From Daucus carota subsp. sativus (taxonomy: Eukaryota > Streptophyta > Magnoliopsida > Apiales > Apiaceae), in contig NC_030384.2 of NCBI RefSeq assembly GCF_001625215.2, positions 40,148,390 to 40,212,389 of the forward strand: a DNA stretch of 64,000 nt. Reading direction: 5' to 3'. The notes under the pieces are model-generated. The model was not told the origin of the DNA, did not search any database, and worked only from the letters and a program-made list of their open reading frames with translations. Made by a program: the position numbers and the translations under genes. Shown here piece by piece: positions 25,993 to 37,386 of the stretch (the first letter of the stretch is position 1; every line of letters starts with the position of its first letter).

Positions 25993-28900
25993 TTAGTGAT
26001 CTTGTATAAGAACATTATGAGTCAATTTGAGGGTTGAATTTTGTGCTTCCCAGAGACACCGGCACTCTGGCAAAGGGTTTGAATATAAAGAATTCCTTCT
26101 ATTGCTCTTTCGAGGTCTAGGTACCATTATACCTTTGCGGTCACTTTCTGCTAGCATTAACTTCATTTCATCCTTGAACGTGCTCCAACTGCAAACAAAT
26201 AGTAGAATCTTAATTGTAGACTGAAAATTAGTTATATTAACTACACGAGCATAATGGAATAGGTCCTGATCCAAGTCTAGAAAAATTCCATCAGTCCTAG
26301 TGTGCTTAAGTTTTTAGAAAGTAGCTACCAGCCAGGATAGAGCTTATTCTTTTCATTCCTTTTATACAACATTAGTGCAGAGACCCTGTGTCTTGCCCTA
26401 AAGCATATATGTAATAAAAACTTCAGTGGCACATATATTTGTTCCAAATATTTGCCACTGTTTTATATGCCTCTAAGAGACTGTTAGATGAGTCATCTGT
26501 ATATATGGGTGTCTAGAACACTATTAGACGAGTCATCTGTATATGTGTGTGTTAAGTTATCAGATTATACCTATGGCTATTATGGGGTGGAACGGAATTG
26601 AACTCGTGACCTCTGCCAACACTAGAGGGCTTACCAAGATCAGATTATTTCTACGTCCAGATTGAGTCATCTGTATACGCGTGTTAAGTTGACAGACAAA
26701 ATGGGTTGGCAGGGAAAGAACTCAAGACCTAATTTGTGTGCGGACGCACGTGCACCCGTAACATTTCACATTTTTTTAACAGGTGCTCTGGAGTTCAGAC
26801 TTGTGGAAGTGAAAATACTCTTACACTAAATTTGTATGCAGGGACTATAAGTCTATAATCCGATATAACATACAATTTGCACCAATATTATGCTACTTCA
26901 TTCCTTAGAACAATACAATAAAATTGGTTGCCATCACCTTCTAATCATTTTGGGGGACTATATAACCCCACCATCTACTAGATAGTTCGCAAAATGAACT
27001 ATAAGTAATAAAAATGTAGTCCATAGGATAGCTGGAGGTCTATATGAAGCAGCAGTCTGGGAATTGTTAATCTTATAAACAAACATAGTCATAATGCTTT
27101 CTAAAAGTTGAGTTTGCAAGGGCAAGGCAGCTATATTTTCCAAACTAGGCAACCGTATATTATAAACAAGAAAACCACAGGGCAGCAAAAGATTTAATTA
27201 CCTGATGCTAGTATTGTGCAGTAAAAGTGCAAGCTTGGTTTTATCTGGCTTTATAGTCTTAGCATGACCATTATACAAAAATCGCCGATGACCCATCAGA
27301 AAATGCGGGAAGTTTCCACCTTGAGTGGTAACAAATACTTCACTATACAGGCAGACCATGTAGTCAAGAGCCGCCAGCCTCGAAGAATATCCCTAGAATC
27401 AAAGAGAAAAAGTATGGTGTCAAAGGAAATGGCCAAATTTAAATACTCTACCACAAGCTGGTTAAACTGGATATTGCAATTATTACGAGGTTACTCAACA
27501 GTCAACAATTACCAGATCCATCAAACATTAATCTGGGTTGACCAAGACATTTCACAGGTGACGATAGTTGACTCAGACAAAGTAGTAACTGTCTGCTACA
27601 GTCTCCGTTTACGCATACAATAGTGATGAAATCGCGGACTAATTTTGAGTATCCCAAATTACTAAACAGGATATTACAAATAGTAGCCAAGTCAACCGCA
27701 GTATGATGGTTCATGGTGGGAGAATTATATGCACAAATGCAAATATGGAATTTTTTCTTTGGTTTTATATCTTTTTCCTCCAAAGAGAGTGGGAAAATTA
27801 TATGCACAAATGCAAATATGGAATTTTTTCTCTGGTTTTATATCTTTTTCCTCCAAAGAAAGTGGATTCACTTGTAAAAGAAGAAAACAAAAAAAACAAA
27901 AAAGTGGATTTTAAGCTACAGGATATAGAAGTAGAATCCATGCTATGAAGAATACTATCTCACCAATTTGAGAGCACAAACATTCAATAATGGACATGTT
28001 CTCTATCTCGCCAATTTGAGAGCACAAACATTCAATAATAGATTGTTAATGCTACCACAGCCAAAAAAATAAATTATCTGGCCAATAACACTAAACATAT
28101 TGCCCTCCTAATCAAGAACTGAAGATAATCATAACAAACATTGTAAACTATTAAAACCATAGGAACCGGTGTACATGAAGTATTTCTACCTGAAATGAAG
28201 CAAGTTCATCTGGTTTTGCAAGTGATTCTTTGGTCTCTACAAGAGGAAACATTTTCCTCAAAGGTGCTAAGTTTCTTTCAGCCTGGTAAAGTTTTCCTGA
28301 TGCCAAATATATTGGAGTGTTGTTGGTAAATCCCATACCCCTCAGCATCATTCCGACCTATGCTGACAAAGAAAAGATATACAACGGAGATTTATTATCT
28401 AATTAACAAATGATTGTAATAGAATTAAGCAAGTACCTGTATGTATTCAAATACCTGGATCAAGAGATTCACACACTGACTCACACAGAAGGCAACACAT
28501 TTATCTGTAAGGACTTGTATCCTATATATGTTTTTTTCAGTTACACTAATGAGATACTGAATTATATCCTTCTATGAACGTTTTTCTTTTTTTCTTCTAT
28601 GTGTATGATTTATATTTAGTGCACACATAACTTCCTACCAAAAACCTTGCAGGACGATAATGAATTAAAAACATAATAATGGATGACAAATTTTCATGTA
28701 AGTAGTTGAAAGCAATACAATGATGCTAAGTTCAGGTTTATAAATTATAGAGCAAGATATAGTTTTAAGGATGACTCCACTGCGTACTGTATATATGCTA
28801 AACCTTGCTACGGCTTATTCAGTTGGCGAAATTCTGTCTCCTATTTTCTTCTCAATAGCAACTTCTGTAATACTGGGCCTTGGTGCCACATTACTTTAGT

Positions 28901-31900
28901 TCAAGAGTTCTCGTATTTAAGGTGCTAGTATAAACAATTACAGTATCGAAATTTATCTTAAAATGGAGGTGCAGTGGTTTATGCGAAACCCAGTTTGTTT
29001 AACAAATTTTACAATGTTTTATTGCTTGCTTACTCACACATAAGGTACTATCTGATATAATGTAAAGTAAATCGGTATCACAAGCAGATGCCACTACATT
29101 CTTAAAACAATTGAAAAGGAACTAATTTTAGAGATAAAAGAGGAACAAGGGTGAAGGACAATCATATAATATGACGACACTTACATAATAAACGGAAAAA
29201 AAAAGGATGAGAACAATAGTTAGGGGAAATTATGCCAAAAAACTAACCTCCAAAGGGGTCATGGGGCACTTTCCATTGATTCGATTCAGACCAGGTTCAA
29301 TCACACGATCTTTACGTTTGAACTTATCACCCCATCCCTTTTCACGTATTGAGTCCATCTTTAATCTTTCAGCTACTCCTCCTTCGTACACACAACATGA
29401 AAACGCCACCATGTCCTAAAAGTAGAATTGCAGTGCACAGTTAAATATATTACACCAAGTAAAAACTACATCAAACATGCAATAAAACCCATTGTAAGAA
29501 CATCATGACGAATTATACCTCCTCAAAACGAAGGTGGACTGATACGAAATTACCACCAGAGATAGAGCTTTTTTCTGTCATTCGATTGACCAATTGTTTT
29601 GCAAGTTCTAAGATCGGAACCGAGAATCTCAATGCTTCATAATTGGCCAGGCACCTTAGTGTTTGAATCTGCGGTGGAAGATTCATTGCCAGTCTATTCG
29701 CAAACGGAGCAATGCGGATAACCCTATAAAATCAACAAAAATATTGTGAATGTTTGAACAAGTTCTAGTTCTCAACATGACCTTGTATAAGCAATATAAT
29801 AAAAAAATTCTTAGACATCAGGTCAACATGCCCCCAACAGTTAAAATGTTCGCTCAGATGTTAATCTACAATGGTTTAGAGAAACAAAACCTCTTCCATC
29901 TCAAATCATACCGAAGCAGTGCAACTCTTAAAAAAGGTCCATATCGCAAGTATTTTTTTTCTAAATTTGTTAACAATAAACTGAATTATGCTAATAGTAA
30001 AAGATGAATCAATTTACAGAAATCATAAGATTTGCACAGATGTCCCTAAATTGATTGATTTTAAATGTTCTATATCCAGTTGTGTTTCCTCCTTGACTAA
30101 AAGGGCACGGCATTCTGTCCTACAGAAGGTAGCATAATCAACACTTAAGAATTTGTTGTTGGAAACATCTTTTATGGGAACGTGTCCAGATTATATTAGA
30201 GGGTCATACATCCTACGCACCAATACAGCACAATGCCGTTCTTTGCTGCAATCTTTTCAGTGAAATTTTAAAAATCAAGTGCCGGATGAAGGTTTCTGTT
30301 TCATATGCACAGTCCGCATGAACCTCCTCTTCCTTTACATCAAGTACTTATTACTAGATGAAACAAGTCACTTTCAGTCTGATAAAGTATTGATTATGGA
30401 AGTGTTATGCCATGCACTAGTATAGGAAGTAAATTGTGAGTAATAATGAATTACGTACCTGTTATTTTCTAAAATTGGCTGCACTTCCTCCAAGTAATAA
30501 TTGGCAGAAGCCCAAGCTGGAACTTTTAGAAATGTTATATTGCTGATGTTATTGTACTTTTCCATAAACTCTTGTGGAAGCTCCCTGATCACTTTTACAT
30601 GGCCTTTAAGGGTGTTCACAAAATGTTCCTCATCATAGATATCCGAAAATACACTGTAAAGCACCAAATCAGCAAACCATTAAGTGTTGGATAATATTTG
30701 AGGAAAAGGATGGCCATATAACAGAGACTCCTTGCGCATACAGAAACTATATCTATTAATTATATGTTTACATATTCAATTCTTTGGTACTTCAATGAGA
30801 ACAGAGCCCAACACTGATATGCAATGACCAATATTCTGAAATCAGAGTTCAAGCGTATCAAAACTGAAACCCTACACAAGGTAACGCCTAGGTGTCCAAG
30901 CAAATGACTAGTGATAGCCTTGTCCCGACAGTGTCTATGCTCCTCTTAGTTGCATAATGGATCCTATTGCTGTTCGAGTAAGTGTTCCTCTTGTTTTATA
31001 TTTTTTCCTTGATATTTTCATCTTTTCACAATAAGTAATAACGGAAGTAGAAACTTGTTCGCTAGGAGAAGATGATGCGTGGACCTAAAGCAAATCATTT
31101 CGTTATATCATCTGAAGACGAAGGTTTATATGCACAATCCAGTTCTGTTACCAATATTGTAAAAGCATTACTAAATGCTTTTTACCTATTTGATGCCCAG
31201 AAGATACTTTTTTGACAGTTAGAGACAAATTATATGGGAAATATAGTTTCTATCATTAAGTTCACAGAAACGAAATAAGCACAGATACATAGAAACGAAA
31301 AAAGTGAATATTACAGAACAGGATCTTTCGGTTACTTGCCTGGGATCCTTCCAAACATTGTGAAATTCAAATTGGGGAATAATTAATGTAGCACCTAGTA
31401 GTCCAGCGACAGCGACTGCATTGCATATCTGAGAAAAGGAAGTTATAATTTCAATAATCTTCAAATGCTAGGCTAGAATGTCAAGGTGGCTCAGTACATT
31501 ATTCTACATATAACTATGGATTAATAAGACACCAAAACAACATAGGTTCTCCCAGTGTCAGAAAATGGTAATTAAAATTGAAAACTTTTATTTTCCTAAA
31601 ATTTTAGGCTTTTTAAAATCTTCGACCCTTTATATCCATCAAACTGAACTTTGATGTATAATAATAATGTTGAGGACAAATTTTCTGCTAAGAATTTTTG
31701 GCTGGAATGAGTATCAAGTATCACATGGTGTTCAAAATTAATACTATTCAATGGTGTATATATCCTAGTTGTATGATGCATAATCCAAGACAATTACATT
31801 TACCTCTACTGTGAATAATCTACATAAGCAACAAATCAGGGATCAGGCAGTGTACACTCTACAGAATGAGTAGCATATCAATGAACACATGAAATCTGAA

Positions 31901-33645
31901 TAACTGTTCTAAACTAAAATACTGAACACTTTCTTGTGAATCAGTGAATGATTGCTTATATGTTAGCCAACATACCGATGAGCGCTGTTGATTAAGGCCG
32001 CCATTGGCATCGACAATCAAGTAGCGATCAGGCTCCAGCATTCCTGGAAAGTATACATATACATATAAGGTGGTAGAAGAAAAAGATATAGCCCATTATA
32101 ACATGTCTCCAGTACTGATTTACAGAATCAGATAACACAAGGCCACAATTACACTCTCACACGGTGACAGCCAACATTGCGTAATTACATCGTATCTCTC
32201 TTCATCAATGGAGTTATGGAACGGCAGAAAATGAGGGAATAACATATAAATATAAGACATGTACCAAGCTGGCGACGAGCAGTTGTATTTACACAGCGTT
32301 TCTGCTCCTTTACCTTCCTTTTGTATTTCCAAACAGCGGACAACTACATTAGAATACAAAGTTATTAATTAAAGTTGAAAACAGAACAATTTTAAGAAGT
32401 TATGGTAATCCAATCGCTAATAACTCATATAATTACAACGTCAAAAATAACTAGTCGTATAATACTCAGCATTTCATGGTCAAAATTGAAAGGCACACTT
32501 CACAAGAGGAAAACCCTGTTTCACTCAAACTGAAAAGGGTTAAAAGCGTTGTTTGCTGTATTCCATAATACTCAGAGCATCTATTTTACACAGAACTTAA
32601 GCGATACTCTTAGACACTCTGGATAAGCACTATTCCAGTAGAAGCATTTCAGGTTTCTTTCTTGTTGATATTAAGATCATGTTGCTTAACACTTAAATTT
32701 GACTTCCTAAAGTCAACTTCACTATCTTACTCCAACTTGTAACTTTATTAATTCTTGTCAATTCAGTTATCTGCACCTACAGGCTAATATCACTATACTA
32801 ATTACATGACTTTTTTATATAAACTCATAGGAAACACATGTTTGAAATTACTTTAAAAGCACAAACCCAACTCAATCAAAATTATCTTATATTATTATCA
32901 CATAAAGAAATCATTAAGCAAAATCACAAGTCATTAATAGCTGCAACAAGTTTGGAGAAAAGGAGATAACTTACATGGGTCCTAACTTAATTACTTCAAG
33001 TTTAGGTACAGTCAAAATTCACATATCAAACAGAAAACCCAGAAAATCCAAGTACAAGATTCAATAATACAACAAACAAGCACCACATCCAAATTTAGCA
33101 ATGCCATTTCAAATCACTTGCATTTCTCTGTAAACAAAACTACCCAAACAAGAAAAAAAAACAATAATTTTATAAAGAAAAGGAAAAGCAACCCATTAAT
33201 GATCAAGAAAACACCACCAGTAGAAAATGCAACTTTCCCAAAAAATAAAAAAAATCTAACCAGCCAATAAGTACACATAAATAACCGTGTAATAAATAGC
33301 AACCTGAATAGCAGAAGAATTATCCTCCTGAATCTGGTGCAACAACTTATCAAAGATCTGATGACTCTTGTAAAGAGAGCCAGGCAAAGTGGGTGTCCTA
33401 AACAGAGCAGAGATGGGACCCACGCAAGTGATCAGAGCAGAAATATAGAGCAGAGGAAACAACAGCAAGTAGCGAACTAGATTCCTGCGGCCACGGAGCA
33501 GCTGGTCGGCGAAACTGCCACGGCGGCGGAGCTTACGGCGGCAATGGAGAGAAGGGTTGGTGGAGAAAGTGTCGGCAGCGGCGAGGGAGTTGGCATTGCA
33601 GTTGGGTTTGGGTGTCATTGTAGTTGGCTTGTTGTTTAAGGCCAT
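25993..33645 (-). CDS. GDP-fucose O-fucosyltransferase family protein
   Basis: Ten exons: 33304-33645, 32265-32343, 31976-32043, 31340-31428, 30459-30653, 29519-29723, 29248-29415, 28190-28357, 27202-27392, 25993-26188. They encode 566 residues. A basic cytosolic N-terminus (RRKLRRRG at 36-43) is followed by one membrane segment at about 58-77, giving type II Golgi topology. The catalytic domain contains GGLNQQR (155-161), [14 protein letters not shown] (321-326), then [20 protein letters not shown] and a C-terminal PLPECRC. Family knowledge: plant members include pectin rhamnosyltransferases and fucosyltransferase-like enzymes, so the exact donor and acceptor cannot be told. Intron 4 uses a GC donor (see its entry). 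ATG 33645 was chosen because it opens a typical N-terminus; the upstream in-frame extension to 33849 is CA-rich and UTR-like. The last introns contain tandem repeats. Confidence 0.93.
26465..26745. repeat. Diverged tandem repeat with SINE-like motif in the last O-fucosyltransferase intron
   Basis: GAGTCATCTGTATA occurs three times (about 26490, 26530 and 26665), each time near GTGTTAAGTT or GTGTCTAGAAC. On the minus strand two units contain GAGGTCACGAGTTCAATTCC and a variant of it, which resemble a tRNA-type B box with flank. It lies in the intron between 26189 and 27201. A SINE origin is possible but no A box was placed. Confidence 0.45.
27718..28050. repeat. Two adjacent tandem duplications in O-fucosyltransferase intron 8
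   Basis: One 73-bp unit, starting near 27718 and again near 27791, differs at a few positions and contains ATGCACAAATGCAAATATGG. A second 48-bp unit, near 27955 and 28003, contains CCAATTTGAGAGCACAAACA. Both are in the intron between 27393 and 28189 and are nearly identical within each pair, so they are recent. Confidence 0.8.
31338..31340 (-). other. GC-AG splice donor of O-fucosyltransferase intron 4
   Basis: On the minus strand the exon ends CCCAG and the intron begins GCAAGT, the standard consensus of GC donors. Joining it to the acceptor before 30653 gives [14 protein letters not shown], which matches the family. The nearby GT (CAA/GTAACC, four bases further) would shift the frame and meet a stop within a few codons. 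Confidence 0.88.
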
Positions 33646-35970
33646 GAGAGAGAGTGTGTGTACTTGTGTGTGTGTTTGTGTTTTGGAGTGGAGGGGCTTG
33701 TAATATTTATTTTTTTGTGGGAACACAAAAGAACAGGAAGCTTGTGGAGTCTCTTGAGTCTTTGTAGTTTGTATGTATAGTGTATGTATATGTGGGATAC
33801 TTTTATGAGTAGTTCTATGTACTAGAGGTGTGGGGTAAACAGAGATCAAGTCATTTGATTGATATTGTAGGAATTTTGTGTGCCGAACTTATGGGTTTTG
33901 TCCGTATTTTATAGGAGTGCCCTTTTCTTATTTTAAACAATCTTTTTTGCTAAATATCATTATTCTGCAAATCAATCATTAATCTAATGAATAATTTATG
34001 TTTTATTTAACTGATATTTAAATAATCTGAATAAAATTTAGTGTAGTTTATATGTTAAATCAGAATATATCTTTGCGCAATTTATAGTGTATATCTCTTC
34101 TCTCAATTGTTATCAAGTTGTTATCTAAGTTCCACATACTTTTTCTACGGTAAACAAAGTTTTTATAAAATTATTATTTTTTATTATATCTAAGCCAGCA
34201 ACTACGGAGAGTATCGTTTAAATCAAATGTCTTTTTAATATCTAAGATTTACAAAATCACATTATATTTTTATAGATAATAATGCTAAAAGAGGTCTTGG
34301 ACATAAAGTGGAGTATATTTGTCTCGGTTTAATATTTGGATTTTAAGTTATTTTGATTTTAAACGGATAAATATTTGTTTATTTAATAAATCGGAAGAAA
34401 TAATTCAGAAATTGATTTAAATTTAGAAGTTAGTTTGAGATATTTTTTCGATGACTTAATTTTTTGATAAAAATTACTTTAAAATCATAAGTTATTTATA
34501 ATTTATTATTATTATTATTATATATTTAATAACCCATAAATTATCAATAAATCAAAATTATACACACAGAAATCTTGAACTCTATCTTATTATACACCTT
34601 ATATCATAAATCCTAATTTTAAACTCAGTCGAACTCCACATCGTAATTCACTTCACTTGCTATATTTTCTAGCTTCTCTCTGCACTAATTTTGGAGTAGC
34701 TATTTCACTCTACTAGTTGATATCCTCGAATTTGAATATTTTCAAATTAAAGTTTGTCTATTCAGTTTTATATTTGTTTCTTAAAATAGTTGGGCCGATT
34801 CTGATTTAGCATAAATTGGTTTAAGTTATATTTTTCTAGTTTTGTAATTTGATGGCTTAATTTTAGAATCGATTTTCAAGGAACCCTTGCCTGAATATTT
34901 ATTAAAGTCCTAGAATTTTCGTTCATACAACAATTCGGACGCAGATACTCACATGTTCTCTTACAAGTGTTCAACGGTGTAATAAATCGTAAAAATAAAT
35001 AGATGTAACAATCCTTATCTGTAATAAGATTATATAATAGAGATTAGCATGAAAACTATACCTTTAGAAAATCCTCAAGGGAAGAAATATTATTTTAATG
35101 ACCGTCTAGCATGCAGCGCGGCTTGAATTGTGGAGTATCAAAATTGGAGTATGAGAATGTTATTTGACTTGTAAATTGCGATTATTTTCTGGCGTATTGA
35201 GCATAAGTGCTGGAATTCATGTTCTCTGTGCGTGTTTGGATCTAAGATTTAAATGCAATTGGATAATACTTATATCATGCCTCTGTCTTTCCTCTCTATA
35301 TATGTCTATCAACAGAGTGTTTATGGACAATAATATGCATGTGTGCATGAGATCGACTCGAATGCAATTTACGCAACGGTTGACTTTAAATTCCATGTAA
35401 AACTTGACCTAATTGGCAAGTTGAATATATAATTATCATATGTGTATGGAAAATTTGATTAGCAGCACATATATAGGCCAAGTCAACGTCCGCTCAGACT
35501 TAACATAAACTGTAGCAGTAGTAGTATGAATATATGATTTAACAGTTGGAGAGTTCAGATATATAGCACAAATGATGCTATAAGAGTTCAACTAAAATTT
35601 GGTGAATAAATACATGTCTAAGAAAAATATTTATTTAGTAAAATTACTTTTTTTTTTCCTGTTCAAAAGAAGGTGTAGTGACATTTTATATTAAAGATAA
35701 AAAGTTAATAATTAATATATTATTTTACAAGTAAATGTCAAGTTTCAATAAAACTGCGAAAAGAATTTAAGATTTCATTCTTCACTCGTACTTGATGTTG
35801 TGATTAACATCATCTGGGAGATTTTTCTAGTTTTCATATTATATAATAATTATTTAAAATTTAAATTCTACCATTACGCTAGATTTAGATTAAGAATTAC
35901 TTTTCCCAACTAATCCTACGAATATAAAGAATTCTTGATTTTTAAGTTAATATATACTCCGTATACAGTA
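33646..35970. other. O-fucosyltransferase 5' UTR/promoter and AT-rich intergenic sequence
   Basis: The first 100 bases upstream of 33645 are rich in GA and CA runs on the minus strand, typical of a 5' UTR. Beyond about 33950 the sequence is very AT-rich with no recognisable gene or intact repeat. Confidence 0.4.
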
Positions 35971-35978
35971 ACAAGAAG

Positions 35979-36646
35979 TAGGGGTGCCCGCGGGTCGGGT
36001 TGGGCGGGTTATATGTTAAATCCTAACCCAACCCATTTAGTTCGGTTTTTTTAATTTTTAACCCAACTAACGTTCGGTTTAAATTTCATCGGGTTGGGTC
36101 GGTTAGATTTTATTTCGGTTTGGGTTGGGTAGAATAGGTTACTAGAAAATGAGTTTGAGGTATGATCACTTAGTTTTGTAATTTCACAATTTTTTCAAGA
36201 CAAGTTGAGCTCATTATCAAGTTTGTTTGCCAATAGCTTAGTTCTTATTAAGCTTCACAATTTTTTCAAGACAAGTTGAGCTCATTATCGAGTTTGTTTG
36301 CCAATAACTTAGTTCTTATTAAGCGGAATTCATAATTCGTTCAAATTAGTTATTGTTTCACACATTTATTATGAATTTAATTAATATGTGATATAATGTT
36401 AGTTTAGATAGAAAGACATCTAAAAGTGTTTCAGTAAAAAAAAAATATATTAAAACTAAATAAAATATGCGGGTCGGGTTAGAATGGGCGGGTTATAGGC
36501 AAAACCCTAACCCAACCCATTTAAATCGGTTTTAATAATTTTTAACCCAATCAAAATTCGGGTTAAATATTTTCGGGTTGGTTTAGAGTCGGGTCGGGTC
36601 GGTTAGATCGGTTTGGGCGGGTTTTGATAACCCATGGGCACCCCTA
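35979..36646. mobile_element. Non-autonomous hAT element with perfect 8-bp target duplication
   Basis: The ends TAGGGGTGCCC and GGGCACCCCTA are inverted repeats. ACAAGAAG flanks the element exactly on both sides (35971-35978 and 36647-36654), the 8-bp duplication that defines hAT insertion. Both subterminal regions carry clusters of GGGTCGGGTTGGG and its complement AACCCAACCC. A 71-bp internal unit starting CACAATTTTTTCAAG is tandemly repeated at about 36185 and 36256 with two or three differences. No transposase coding remains in the 668 bp. Confidence 0.9.
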
Positions 36647-36704
36647 ACAAGAAGTATGAACAAAGACAATGAAAATTCATAATATAGGGAACAAACCAGA
36701 AAAC

Positions 36705-37386
36705 AGGCCCGGCCCATAGGGAGAGCAAGCAGAGCGACCGCCCAGGGCCCAAAAAGTTTAGAGGCCCAAAATTTGTATAATATATGTATTGTTATTAGTA
36801 TATATAAGCCTATTCTATCCTAAACGACTACGTCCGTAACTAAACTAATGGTACTATTAATCATGCACTAACAGATAAATGTCATCAAACATTTGTTTAA
36901 TCTTCTTTTTTTACATCCAGTACACTTTATTGTTTTATACTCCCTCCGTCCCATTTTATGTAAGCTGGTTTGACTTTCACGGAGATTAAGAAAAATGTAA
37001 TAAATGTAATTGAAAAGTGGGTAAAGTGGTGGGACTCATCAATATTTAATAATAGATTTGAGATAGCAGAGGAAAGTAGTGGGTGTAATAGTGTTTATTT
37101 AATAAAAAGAGAGTATAAAATATAGAGATAGTAGGTGTAATAGTGAAAAATAGTGTTTAAAAATAGTAAGTATTGTAGGTTATTTTTTTTGGGACATCTA
37201 AAAAGGAAATGAGGTCACATAAAATGGGACGGAGGGAGTAGTTATTTTCTTATGGAAGTTGACTAAAATTTGAGTTCGCATTGCTACAAAGTCATATTAT
37301 ATTAAATTTAGTGAAGTAAAAAAAATTAGGGTCCATTTTTTTCTTTCGCCCCAGGGCCCTCAAAAGGTATGGAACGGCCCTCCCAG
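36705..37386. mobile_element. GGCCC-ended transposon remnant hosting a Stowaway MITE
   Basis: The left part reads AGGCCCGGCCCATAGGG, followed by GCGACCGCCCAGGGCCC. The right part contains GCCCCAGGGCCCTC and ends ATGGAACGGCCCT, an imperfect inverted match to the left. Similar GC-rich ends are widespread in plant genomes as non-autonomous DNA elements. A Stowaway copy sits inside at 36940-37238. I found no clear target duplication, so the superfamily is open. Confidence 0.5.
36940..37238. mobile_element. Stowaway-type MITE, copy 3, nested
   Basis: The ends CTCCCTCCGTCCCATTTTAT and its exact inverted copy are flanked by TA (36938-36939 and 37239-37240). The element is 299 bp and non-coding. The terminal repeats agree over about 24 bases, so it is well preserved. 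Confidence 0.9.

Noticed and set aside
31334..31335. GT donor alternative for O-fucosyltransferase intron 4
   Set aside because: It yields phase 0 before an exon that needs two carried bases; translation then meets a stop within a few codons.
33646..33849. Upstream in-frame extension of the O-fucosyltransferase ORF
   Set aside because: Composition is CA/CT repeat-like and Thr/His-rich, typical of a 5' UTR; the ATG at 33645 opens a normal type II N-terminus.
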